Shown here in pieces: positions 1 to 10,395 of a DNA stretch of 64,000 nt. The DNA is taken from positions 2,232,001-2,296,000 of the forward strand of contig NC_083394.1 in NCBI RefSeq assembly GCF_030864355.1, written 5' to 3'. The position numbers and the translations under genes were made by a program. The DNA comes from Cutaneotrichosporon cavernicola (taxonomy: Eukaryota; Basidiomycota; Tremellomycetes; Trichosporonales; Trichosporonaceae). Every line of letters starts with the position of its first letter. Within the stretch, counting starts at the first letter, position 1. A model generated the notes under the pieces. It was given only the letters and a program-made list of their open reading frames with translations, had not been told where the DNA came from and did not search any database.

Positions 1-422
1 GGATCTGTAGGCCGCGGATCTGGCGTTGATCCGAAGTTCAGGCACATCCACATCTTCAAAACGTCATGAACAGGTGGAGGTGACATTGCAGCAGTCAAAC
101 GTTGCGTTCGCTGTACTGAGGGTGTGACCGTCCCGTTCAAACTGGGTAGTCACACCAGGGCTGAGTGTACCGGGCCAGAGCTGCTGACCGCATGCGTTGA
201 CAACAGCAAGATCACCCGTACCTGTCACCAACGGCTGGGGCGCTTCGCTGACGGGACCCTTGCCATTGGCGCCCAACAAACAACTAACAACCATTCATAT
301 CTACCATTCAGATCTTTAGAGATCAAGGCCAAAGAGATGAAGGACATTCATACCATCCTTCCCCAAAGCCCCTGTAGCCCTCTTCCGCCTTCCTCGCTCA
401 CTTCTGAGAGCCAAAAGGAGAT
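1..422. other. Left-edge stretch without a supported gene
   Basis: No open frame here combines family similarity, splice sites and the strong GC third-position bias of the real genes. A minus-strand open frame ending at 64 finishes in a Cys-containing tail, but no signal peptide or homologous domain can be seen. Confidence 0.5.
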
Positions 423-531
423 CTCACCACTGTGAGTCGAACACAGGACCTGCGGATGTAGGGTTTCTCTCATTTGAGAGGCAAGGGTATCAAATTACAG
501 TCCGACGCTCTACCAACTGAGCTATGGTGAG
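423..531 (-). tRNA. tRNA-Tyr (GTA) with intron
   Basis: The minus strand folds as a tRNA. The acceptor arms CTCACCA and TGGTGAG are perfectly complementary at the two ends. There is a D-arm with GCTC/GAGC, and an anticodon loop reading CTGTAAT that gives anticodon GTA. The T-arm is CTGTG-TTCGACT-CACAG. The gene is 109 nt against about 73 nt for a mature tRNA, which leaves an intron of about 36 nt directly 3' of the anticodon, the canonical eukaryotic position. Eukaryotic tRNA-Tyr(GTA) genes very commonly carry introns, which agrees with the call. One pair in the anticodon stem looks non-canonical, so the exact intron edges are uncertain. Confidence 0.88.
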
Positions 532-1458
532 GAACGCTGCTGAGTTCCTTCTCGCGGTCCCAAAATCCGCCGGCGGCAGCGAATGTAGCATGCATGGGCT
601 TGCCGTGATCAAGATCAGCTCGAGCGGGGCCCACGAGCCGTTGGGTCACAGAGGTTGGACGGTGGGCGGCTGGGTGTGACAGAAACGGATTGAGCCTCTC
701 CTTGCCCAAGGTTCTGTTGGTACTGGGTTGGCCTTGGTGTTCGACGTAGGAATACATGGCCTCCTATACTTGCGTCCAGCTCCAGTCTGTGCGGGGAAGC
801 TCGACCGTCCTGTTTCCAAGAGCGTTACTCCAACTCCCACGCACTGGCATCCCTGCACATGGTGTTACTCTGGCCACGGCACGTGGAGTTGGATCTCGTT
901 GCTTCATGTTTGCCGTGTGGCAGAGGCTCGCCCTCCGGGCTTGTGCACTATCCTGTGTAAGTTTCTGGACGGAGGGTTTGTTCAAACCTGTATAAGTGTC
1001 TGGGGGAAGAGTGGGGCTCGCTGGTTGGGGTGTGTGCCCGGTGTGCAGTGAGTGGTTAAGCGTAAGTTGTGCTGGTGTGAGCCGTACAGTGCCAGCGGTG
1101 CTCGATGGCATAAGTACACTCGGACGGAGCAAGGGCAGTCGGAGAAAGAGGGTACGGTCAGACAGAATTCCCAGTCCACCTGGTTCAGTATATACGACTC
1201 GAAGCCGTCGGGCACCTGGTCAACAGATGGAGAGTACCACCAACTTGAAACCCACGCGTTCCGGCTCCCTTGTCTAGCTACACCCCAGCGCACATAAACC
1301 TCTTCTTCAGACACACATACATGAGAGTCCACCGCCGAAGGAAGATACCGAAGAGGCGGGCCTTCTCCGGCACGCTGCCAGCCGCGACGTCGGCTCCTGA
1401 GTAACAACAATACCTTCTCACATTCTTCGCTGCATCGATGCAGCCCTTTAACGGCCTA
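532..1458. other. Intergenic, nothing recognised
   Basis: Overlapping open frames of 70-140 codons occur on both strands, but none shows a domain, splice-consistent exons or coding-type base bias. Confidence 0.5.
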
Positions 1459-2001
1459 TCAAGCAGCAGAGGTTTTACTCTGCGCCCGTTGAGCGTCATT
1501 ACGCGCCTCAAGCGCGGCTCCCCGGCTCAGCTGCTGCGACTGTTTCGTCAGCGCAGCTTCCCGCGCGGCAGAGGCCAGTTGCTCACCTGCTGCGCGCGCA
1601 GAATCCGCTACCGCCGCGGCCTCCTCCTTCGCCTCGGCCACCGCCTATCGTTAGCCGACCCTGGAAGAACTCACAAGCTCGGCGGCGCGGTGGGCGTGTA
1701 CACTGGCACGCCGGGCCTCGACCTCAACGGGGTTGGTATTCGCGTAGAAGTAGTATCCGCCTGCACCTATAGCGAGGAGGACAGCAGCGACGGCCATGCC
1801 CGTATCAGCAAACATAAGAAGAGGGGGAGGCTTACCGGCGCCGGTCTCGGTGGGTGGAGGGTCTTTGGCGTCCTTGCTATCCTTGGCGTTGGCGTCCTTT
1901 GCGTCGCTGGACGGGGTTGCGTACAGCCGCGTCCGCGTCTGGGTGAGGGCTGGAAGACGGCGGGAAGCGACACGAGTGAGGCTTGGGGCAAGCATGAACA
2001 T
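1459..2001 (-). CDS. Small probable mitochondrial membrane protein, coiled-coil tail
   Basis: Two exons, complement(1459..1644, 1675..2001), 170 aa. The 30-nt intron has GTGAGT and TAG ends and a GCTAAC branch-like motif. It is in phase 0, and splicing removes an in-frame stop. The first ~30 residues are rich in Arg, Ser and Thr and lack acidic residues, as in a mitochondrial presequence, followed by an Asp/Lys-rich linker. One hydrophobic segment (roughly residues 66-85) precedes an Ala/Glu/Gln/Arg-rich, probably helical tail. The layout suggests an inner-membrane protein with one membrane span, but no named family was recognised. The next in-frame ATG, six bases downstream, is an equally possible start. 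A further 3' intron that would extend the C-terminus cannot be excluded. Confidence 0.6.
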
Positions 2002-2419
2002 TGGGTTGTTGTGGTCGTGTGAGTGGAGTGTGTGGATGCAAGCGAATGTTCTCGGTCTTGATGTGTTCATGAGAGTTGCAACAGGGGGGTTGCGACGCGG
2101 ATGACATCATAGCCATTGTTGTATACTACGGTCAAACTTGATGGAGAAGGTACTGGTAAAGCCATGGCCTCATACTTATCGATATCTGTATGGCCTGGAA
2201 TTCACATCGACCCTTTTGCTTCAAAACCTTATCATTCCGTCCCAGAACAATGTAGAGGACGTAGGCAGATGATGTTATGAGTTAGCGCGTCGCTTAAAGT
2301 GTGGCGTCGCCGGCGAATCTAGAGCGACGACGTAATCCATGGTCATCGAGCCACTCCTACAGCCCCATGAACCAGCATTCACATTTGTATCATATCATAA
2401 CACATACCCACATGACAAT

Positions 2420-5400
2420 CTAGACAGTGTACACGCCGGCCCCGACGCCCGGGAGCGTCGCGAACACAGCCTCATCGAGCTCCTCCGCGCTGAGGCTAGC
2501 ATATGGCGCGTAGTCGCGCTTCACCTTTTCCAGGAACCCGGCCACTTCCCCGACAGGAAGAAGGGAAATGACTGCGCCGCCCCAACCGCCGCCGGTCTGG
2601 CGTGCCCCAAGCGCCCCATGTCTTAAGCAGACGTCGCGGAGCGCCTCGACCTCGGGCACAGTGCATTCGAAGAGGTCTCGCAGGCTTTCGTGACTCGCGT
2701 TGATGAGCTGGCCCAGCTCAGCCCCCACCTCCTTGCACTCGTTCTTCGACTTGCAGAGCTGCACGAAGCGCTCAACACGTAGTGACTCGGCAAAGGTATG
2801 CTCCGCGCGTTGTAGGAGCTTGAAGCGCTCGGCGCGTACGGGCACAAAGTCGAGGTACGTTTTCTGGAAGCAGCCTGGACGCATGCCGCTGACCGCGACC
2901 ATCTGTTCCTGCGTCCACCCCTCAGGATGGGCACCGAGGACGGACGGCAGCGCATCGAGTGCCTGCTGGTACAGCTCGGGGTAGCTCGCCTTTTTGCCCA
3001 GCATGTCGAGAGTCTCCTTGAGCCAGATGCGGCGATCTTCACCGACCTGCCTCGACGGCGGTGGGTCGATGCCCCACGCGTGTAGGAGAAGGCGGGAGGC
3101 GCAGAGAACCTCAACTACGCGCAAGTTGTACCGCTCAGGAGCGGAATCGGCCAGTGAGTGTGGCGCGAGCGAGTTGGTGATCACGACCGCGAGGCCGGAG
3201 GGCAGGGGCACGGGCTCAGTCTCGAGCTTGGGGTCGAAGGAGAGATGAAGGAGGGAGCCCTTGAGCGAGAGCGCCGAGGCGGCCTGGTCCATCCCGCCGG
3301 TGCGGAGGCCCATGCGGTGCTCGCTGGCAATAGCCATCGCCACAACATCGCCCTTGGTTACCTTGTCAACGAGGTTGTTGGCGGTGAGGAAGAGGAGAAC
3401 AGAGGACACGACCATGGCCGCTGATGAACTGAGCCCGGCCCCGGGTGGGACGTTGCCCGTGATGAGCACGTCGAGACCGGCCGGCTTGCCGCCGTTAGGG
3501 AAAAAGCGCTCGAGACACTCGAGCAGAGCGACCTTGAGGTAGTTCTCCCACCCTCCGCCGTCCTTGGGTGGGACTAGGCCCGCGTCCCATGCCTGGCCGT
3601 TGTGCGAGAGGCTAAACTCGGCTGGCTTGAAAGACGGCAGAGAGTTGGCCACCCGCACAGTGTTGTCATTCCTGACGCGGAGAGCGATGAGGATGTCCTG
3701 CTCGATCGCAGCGGGGAGAACGGGGAAGAGCGAGTAGTCGACGTGCTCGCCGAGGATGTTGACGCGCCCAGGGGCGCGCACGACGTGGCTCGCCACGGCG
3801 TTGTACCGCTCCTTGAACTGGGTCGTGAGGCTGTCCCACCGCTTCCCCTCACGCAGAACCCCGCTGGTGGGGTAAACCTCGGCGAGGTCCTTAAAGAGGG
3901 GGATGGGGCGGTCGGCGTTCCGTACCTCCGCCTCATCCTTGGGCTTGAGGGGCGAGGTGCGGGGTTTGCCCTCGGGGCTTGGGACGCGGGACACTGCCCG
4001 GCTCTCAATGTCGTGGTAGTGAATGTCATCGAGGCTGCGCAGCCGCGCGGCTGCCTGCTCCGCCGTGAGGTCGCGTTGTGCTTCGCCGAGCATCTCGAAG
4101 CCGACGAGGAACTTGCGCACACTCGCAGACCGCAGTAGGGGTGGGTAGAAGTGGAAGTGGGCGTGTGAGGGGTCCGAGTCGGGGTCCACAGGTGCAATTG
4201 GCGCCTGGTGCAGGCCCATGCTGTAAGGGAATGGGTTCTTAAAGAGGTTGTCGTAGCGGACGAGCAGGGTCTTGAGGACGCGCGCGAGGCCCTCATCCTC
4301 GGCTGGCGTCATCTGCGCCAGCGACGGAATGTGCCGCTTGTACGGGAGGACCATTGTCTCGAAGGGCCAGACCGCCCAGAACGGAACGACGGCGACCCAC
4401 CCGCCCTCCTCGTCGATGGCGACGACACGTTCGCCCCGCTGCACCTCTTCGTGCGCATAGCTACAGAGGAGGCATGGCGCCCCGTCACCGCGGCACGGTG
4501 CCGCGTGCCCGTTGGTGTATCCGTTTGCGTGGCCATTGGTGTATCCGTTAGTGTGCCCGTTCACACCGTTGGCACCCTTCGAATGCGCCGCCGCGTACGC
4601 CTTGAGGTTCTCGAGTTCGGTAGCAGGCTCATCTGGCACGTACGAGAGAGACCACACCTGCCCGTGGGGGTGTGGTGCGCTCGCGCCCATCATCGCTCCA
4701 CGGTTCTTCCGTCAGTCCAACTTGGTAGTATTCTCACCTCGAAGATCTGCACGTATCCATCCGGCGAGCCTGAGGCCAGCAGGAACTTGCCCTCGGCGAG
4801 GTAGACGTCGCGCCATTTCTGCACAACAGACACGATCTCGGGCACGCTCATGCGTGCGAGCGTGAGATCATGGCGCGGGTGGAAGCAGATGACGGAGCAG
4901 CGGCCACGCGTCGGCTCCGAGGCGAAGAGCGAGTCCATGGACGCGGTGGCGGCTGAGCTCGGCGGCACAGGCCCCTCGTTGGTCGGCAGCGCATCGGGAA
5001 GGAGCGCGGGGAAGTCGTTGTTGAACACAAAAGTGTCCTTGTATGGTGGGTTGACGTGACCGCCCATACGCGTGTTGCGGGGACAGAGGTAGCAGCCCTC
5101 ATCGTACGAAGGGAGCCTCTCCTTGTGTGGTGGTTCAACCTGGCCCTGTGTGTTAGGTCACGGTCCGGCCATAATATCTGGTAAGTCGATCTGCGCGGAT
5201 AATCCTCATGCACGCTCCACGGCGGCGGAGGGTTCCGCCTACAGCGTTGGCGAGCGTGGTCATGAGGTTCGCGACGAGGCGTCTGATGGTGGCGGTGGCA
5301 CAACCCTCCGAACCCACTCGGGGGCCGGGGGAGGATATCCGGAGCATTATCCGGGCCGCTCCCCCCGCTCCACAGTTGGGATTCGGTTGCTTGCCCCTCC

Positions 5401-5647
5401 ACTCAGCACTTGATACCTTCCCCCCTTTTCTCGGCAGCAGTACAGAGCTCCCTTCCCACTATCTTGGACCTCGGCGTACTATGGGCGTACGCACGTACAC
5501 AGACTCACGTTCCAAGGCCGCTTGGTCCGGTGTGGCGAGACGAGGACATGACGCCCCATCAGGGGGTTGACTGGGTATCAGCGTGCGCTCTTGACCTGTT
5601 GACAACGTACATCGTCGGTGTGGATGCTCTGTAGGTTGGAACTCCAT
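2420..5647 (-). CDS. Galactose-1-phosphate uridylyltransferase/galactokinase fusion protein
   Basis: Four exons, complement(2420..4705, 4738..5145, 5509..5570, 5611..5647), 930 aa. The N-terminal ~395 residues are a GAL7-type uridylyltransferase. It has HPHR near the start, SPHRTKRPW at the end of exon 2, a CYLC metal-binding pair at 51-54, and the catalytic HPHGQ at 181-185, where the second His is the nucleophile in this family. A linker (~396-438) leads into a complete GAL1-type galactokinase. This has the signature GRVNILGEHVDY at 482-493, the GHMP ATP loop PPGAGLSSSAA at ~589-599, and the C-terminal motif GGGWGGA at ~874-880. There is no stop or splice signal between the two enzymes, so one polypeptide could carry out two consecutive Leloir-pathway steps in the cytosol. 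An Asn/Gly/His-rich insertion (~213-238) interrupts the transferase. Intron 2 is unusually long (363 nt). The gene faces away from the proteasome alpha-2 gene across a 492-bp shared upstream region. Confidence 0.93.
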
Positions 5648-6139
5648 GCTGTGGGAAGAGTGGGGGTGGTAGGATTGAAGAAAGGAGAAGGCACAGCATG
5701 GCACACTTAAGAACGCAAGTGGGTATGTCTGTTGACTCGGCGTGTCGGCGCGATACCCTCGGGTCCTTTTGATCAGCCGTCACTCGTTTAGCAATAACAA
5801 AGGGTTAGATTCCCGTTCGGCCCGACTATGAACGGGAATTTGAACGGCAATTTACAACCTTGGAACCTTAGACAATATTAATCACGGGAATTCAAAAACT
5901 AGGAATCGGCGAACGGCCCGTTACCGGATATAGATCGCTTGTTCAGCGGCTCATTTAAACCTCGTTTCCTAAGTCACGTGATTGATTTATTCTGCCATGT
6001 GAGCCTTGCATGGTTAATGGGGGGGAGCGGATAGGTACACGCAAGCGTCACGCTTGAGTGTCGTCGTTCGTCATTGTCGCTGTTGTCGCCAGCCTTAGCT
6101 GCTCTAACTTCACTCCTTCCCCAACAACATCATCTAACC
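5648..6139. promoter_or_regulatory. Shared divergent upstream region (GALT-GALK / proteasome alpha-2)
   Basis: A 492-bp gap separates the two divergent start codons, so both promoters must lie here. It is more AT-rich than its surroundings and contains a palindromic CACGTG at 5975-5980. That sequence is the core site of bHLH factors in fungi, but no factor can be assigned from sequence alone. Confidence 0.5.
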
Positions 6140-7173
6140 ATGGCAGCACCAGGAGGAGGCGGCGCCTACTCGTGAGCTGCGTTGGCTTCACCAGTTAACC
6201 TCAGCTTCTCCCTCACGACCTTCTCGCCCTCGGGCAAGCTCGTGCAGATCGAGCACGCCCTCGCGGCCGTTGCTGGCGGCACTACCTCGCTCGGCATCAA
6301 GGGTGGGTACAGTGGGAGCAACTATGGCATCATCTTTCTCAGCTTGTTCACCTTCTCCCTTTCACTCGTGACCTCCTTTCCGGGCGCTAACTTAAGCAAC
6401 AAACGGCGTCGTCCTCGCAACCGAGAAGAAGGACGTCTCTTCACTCATCGACGCGTCCGTCATCGAGAAGGTGGCGCCGATCTGCCCCAACATTGGCATC
6501 GTGTATTCTGGTATGGGGCCCGACTTCCGTGTGCTCGTCGCCAAGGCGCGCAAGATTGCGCAGGCCTACTGGAAGGTGTACGGCGAGTACCCTCCTACCA
6601 AAGTGCTCGTGCAGGAGGTTGCGGCGGTGATGCAGAAGGCGACGCAGTCGGGGTAAGTTGAGCTAAGGGGTCGGCTGACAGTCAGTGGTGTCCGTCCGTA
6701 CGGTATCTCCCTGCTTATTGCTGGGTGGGACGCACACCGTGGACAGTCGCTGTACCAGGTCGACCCGTCGGGGTCTTACTGGGCATGGAAGGCGAGCGCG
6801 ATCGGGAAGAACATGGTCAACGGCAAGACGTTCCTTGAGAAGCGGTGAGTGTTCAAGGCCACCTGTGGCGAGCTGGGCTGGTGGAGACGGAGAGAAAGTT
6901 GTCTCCTCTCGCAGCTCGCTCGCCTGACCAGCTACTCGTATGTCACTAGCTGACAGCAGCTACAACGACGACTTGTCGCTCGAGGACGCAATCCACACCG
7001 CCCTCCTCACACTCAAGGAGGGATTTGAGGGACAGATGACGGCTGAGACGATCGAGATTGGTATCGTCACCGTCCCCACGCCTGAGCAGCAGGTCGCCCC
7101 GAGCGGCGAGCGCGCGCCGCCCACGTTCCGCAAACTCACCGAGCAGGAGGTGCGCGACTACCTCTCACTGTAG
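6140..7173 (+). CDS. PRE8: 20S proteasome subunit alpha type-2
   Basis: Five exons, 6140..6171, 6205..6302, 6397..6652, 6686..6844, 6960..7173, 252 aa. The spliced product matches alpha-2 from end to end: N-terminal alpha-ring signature [18 protein letters not shown], then [53 protein letters not shown], and [19 protein letters not shown]. The family role is a structural, non-catalytic subunit of the outer alpha-ring of the 20S core. The usual Tyr of QIEYAL is His here. Compared with the ~234-aa human protein, the extra length lies in a Gly-rich N-terminus and a short insertion before the C-terminal helix. Introns are 33, 94, 33 and 115 nt. The start follows a CCAACAACATC leader and is the only in-frame Met before the signature. 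Confidence 0.96.
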
Positions 7174-7824
7174 ATAGAGGTGTAGAGTATATGGTATGCA
7201 GCATGACACAGTATAGCGTCGGTGGAGTTGTGTGTCGAATGACGGCTGGACTGAGCGGCGTACAGCAGCAGTGCCTAGGGCAGAAATCTACGACATTCGG
7301 CGAACTCACCACCCGTGCTGATCAAGTCAGACATGGCGAAACAGCTTCCACACAACCGATTACAAGCCTGTCCGTTGCAAGTCATGCTCCACGAGAACCG
7401 ACATGTGGTTGTGGTGTGCCAGAAAACCCAATCTCGATCCCAATGAAGGGCTGAACAACTTGGCCCACAACCTTGCTCCGCACGCCGACTCATGCCGGCT
7501 GGCAGTTCCAGCACGTCCACTGGATTAGATTGAGACATTGCCAGTTCTGAAGTCGCTGCAGGTGTTAGTAGAGCTGCATCGATCGGGGTCTCAGCACTAA
7601 GTCAATTCAACTACAGCCATTTCTCTTCACCGCCCACTTTCAACCCCATCACGCTCAGCTGCAGCGCAGCACACTCGCTCATACAGTAATTGTGCATATC
7701 GACCAATGCTAAAGACATGACTCTGGACACTCTATCACGGTCGACGGGGCGTCGTCGTTGGGTATACGAAGCGGCGGACACGCGCACGCGTCGGATGGGC
7801 TGATGCAGTTGGTATGTATATTGC
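7174..7824. other. Intergenic between convergent genes
   Basis: Contains the 3' ends of the proteasome and DnaJ genes. No further gene, RNA or repeat was seen. Confidence 0.5.
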
Positions 7825-9530
7825 TTATTCTGAGGGTCAGCTTAGATCTCAATGTGACAGGGACAGAAGTCGCGACTCGGGCTACGCCCTCGTCGACGCC
7901 CTCGTTAGTACTCACGCTGGGCGCACTGGACACCCGGGCGGTCGTCATCATCCTCGTCCATGTCGTCGCCGTTGGACGCGGCGGTGCGGCGCTGACGGTC
8001 GTTAGGCTCCTCAAGGGTGACCTCGTCAAGGTGGACCTTGGCGTCGAGCTTGGGGAGAGCAGGGCGCTTGGGAAGCGCCTTCTCGAGGAGAGGGAAGGAC
8101 GCTGCGTCAAGGTGCTCGGGGAACTTGACATTGAGACGGACAAAGAGGTCACCGAGCTCGTGGTGGCGGTACGAGGGCATGCCCTGACCGGTGATGCACT
8201 TGAGGGCGCCGGGCTTGATGATCTCGCCGGGGACGACAGTGACGTGAAGCGCGTGGTCGTCGAGGTGCGGGATGACAAACTCGCCACCAGCCAAAGCGGT
8301 GAGGAGGTCGATGTCGACGTCGGTGAAGAGGTCGTCGCCCTTGCGCTGGAAGCGGTCGTGGGGCTTCTCCTCGACGACGATAATTACATCTCCTGGCACA
8401 ATTCCAGGGGCCTGGTCCGATTCGCCGGCAAACTTGATCTGCTGGCCACTCTTCATGCCCTTGTCGATGTGAACCTCGAGCACCTTGCGCTCCGAGTTGA
8501 CCTTCTTACCGTGGCAGATCTTGCAGCGGTCCTTGGGGTCCATGATCTCGCCAGTACCCTCGCACTCGTTGCAGGGCTGCTGGACCTGCTGCATCATCGG
8601 GCCGAGCTGACGGAACATGACCTTGACACCCTGGCCACGGCACGAGGCGCACTGCTTGACCGAGCCCTTCTTGCCACCAATACCGTCGCAACCCTTGCAG
8701 ATCACCGACTTGGACAGCGCGAGCTTCTGCACCTTGCCCTTGTACAGGTCCTGGAGCGAGACGCCGATGCGGTGCACGAGGTCCTTGCCACGGCGCGGTC
8801 CAGACGGCCGGCCACCGCCGCCGCCGAAGAAGCCGCCGCCACCACCGCCGAAGAGCTGCGAGAAGAGGTCCTGGGGGTCCATGCCGCCCATGCCACCCAT
8901 ACCGCCGCCGCCCTCGAGGCCCTCCTTGCCTGCCTGGTCGTAGATCGCGCGCTTTTGCGAGTCGGATAACACCTCGTAGCTGCGTGTTAAGCTTCGCACC
9001 TCTGCCAGCTCTACACTTACGCGTGGGTCAGATCCTTGAAGAGCTCGGGGTCGCCGCCCTTGTCAGGGTGGTGCTTGAGCGCGCTGGGCGTGAGTATTCG
9101 GCCCGAGCTTGCAGCGCGGAGCTTGCTCACCTTTTCCTGTACGCCTTCTTGATCTCGTCATCGCCGGCTGAGGGCTTAACGCCGAGGAGGTCGCTGTTCG
9201 GGAAAAGTGACGAGAAAGGGGAATGAAGGACGCGACAGGTACGACAGCCGTACGCGATGAAGGAAAGCACGGTCAGCTCTGGTCCGTTGAGGATGGTGCA
9301 CTGGTAACTCACTAGTACTCGCTGTAGCGCAGAGCATATCGTAGGGAGGATGTGGAAATATACACGCGTTGTCACAGGTTGCGTGGCGAGGGAGAAGGCA
9401 AGCATCAGTATTACTCATGTGGTGGGTGGCCAATATTCTGCGCCTGCTGGATTGCGATGGACGGGGTGCCGTCGACGCATCCCGAGCGTGGCGAGAATGC
9501 TGAGGATGATACGCACGTTTCCCTAACCAT
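7825..9530 (-). CDS. YDJ1: Ydj1-type DnaJ (HSP40) co-chaperone, farnesylated
   Basis: Six exons, complement(7825..7829, 7916..8979, 9021..9083, 9131..9193, 9313..9321, 9517..9530), 405 aa. It is a class A J-protein. The J domain starts MVRETEYYDLLGV and has HPD at 34-36. It is followed by a Gly/Phe-rich linker (~72-106) and four CxxCxGxx zinc repeats (C144/C147, C160/C163, C186/C189, C202/C205). Two beta-barrel substrate-binding domains follow, then an acidic tail ending CAQQ, a CaaX farnesylation motif. The CaaX box exists only if the last intron (7830-7915) is removed, because the final exon contributes two coding bases plus the stop. A 9-nt micro-exon (9313-9321) supplies residues 5-8 of the J domain. 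The protein is expected to stimulate Hsp70 ATPase at the ER and mitochondrial surfaces and in the cytosol. The start is set by the 14-nt first exon MVRE-T, which matches the conserved N-terminus. Confidence 0.93.
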
Positions 9531-10395
9531 TGTGCTGGAGATGTGTGGTTTTTAGACTAGACGACGGGTAGAGGAGAGGAGAGAAGGGAAGAGAAGTGGA
9601 GAGTTGTGGACGACGGATGAAGGAGTTGCAAGTTGCTTAGTGACACTGCCCTTGCTCAGCAAGTCTTTGACTCTGTACGGTGGTGGAATTCTCTGGTGGC
9701 AGCCTTCGGGCACAGTCTTCGAGATTTTGAAGCGGGTAAAGGGCGGGCGGGCATCTCAACTTTACCCGTCACGCAACACTCTCCCCTCCTGCCCGCCCGT
9801 GGCTATGCTCCAAGCCCGGATGCCATTTCCCCCCCCCCCCCCCCTCGTGACCCACTTTCCCCATCCATCATCAAGCAATCTGTCTAACTCTGCATTGAAT
9901 TGAGTGTATGTGAGACGGCCTTAACCGTCTTGGGTCGTGGACGGAGCATTGAGAATTTTGAGGCACCCTAGGAGGAGGGTCAAAGGACTTGGCCGACGCG
10001 TCTGTGCCAAGTGCCAGACTCCTGGTGCAGGCCCAGGGTGAATTTGAGTGTCATCAAAGTGTGCGTACCGCGTTTTCGGCATCGGCCTCGGCGTCCCCCC
10101 TCAAATCCATTCGCCACCCCAATCTTCCAGCACGTTCCAACCAGATTGCTTCCGTCAATCATCACGTGCATAAGCTGCCATGTGCAGGCCGCGTGCGCAG
10201 ATTATTCGGCCCTATCTTTAAGTCCCGATATTGTTGTGACCACTACTCTTCCTCACTCAACTGTCAGGCGAACGCGTTTGGCCACCATCTCTCCGACCTT
10301 CCTTCCTGTACCGTTCTCAACATCCATCTCCCATCCACTCATCTTCTCTACACACGCATCAGTACAGTTCTCGGAGCTCTTTGTGCTTCATTACC
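9531..10395. other. Divergent intergenic region
   Basis: Lies between the divergent DnaJ and PP4R2 genes. It contains a run of 16 C residues at 9829-9844 and pyrimidine-rich stretches upstream of the 10396 start. No gene was seen. Confidence 0.5.

Noticed and set aside
64..294. 76-codon minus-strand frame ending in a Cys-containing tail, possible last exon of a secreted protein
   Set aside because: No upstream exon or signal peptide could be connected, and there is no homologous motif.
982..1410. 142-codon minus-strand frame near the left edge
   Set aside because: No domain, no conserved pattern, overlapped by equally long frames on the other strand.
7758..8969. 403-codon frame antisense to the DnaJ gene
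   Set aside because: It mirrors GC-rich third positions of the real gene. The minus-strand frame has all J-protein motifs; this one is only Val/Leu/Ala-rich filler.
9829..9844. Poly-C run as a possible functional element
   Set aside because: Simple homopolymer; a second run occurs at 33814-33826. Likely slippage or sequencing-prone tract.
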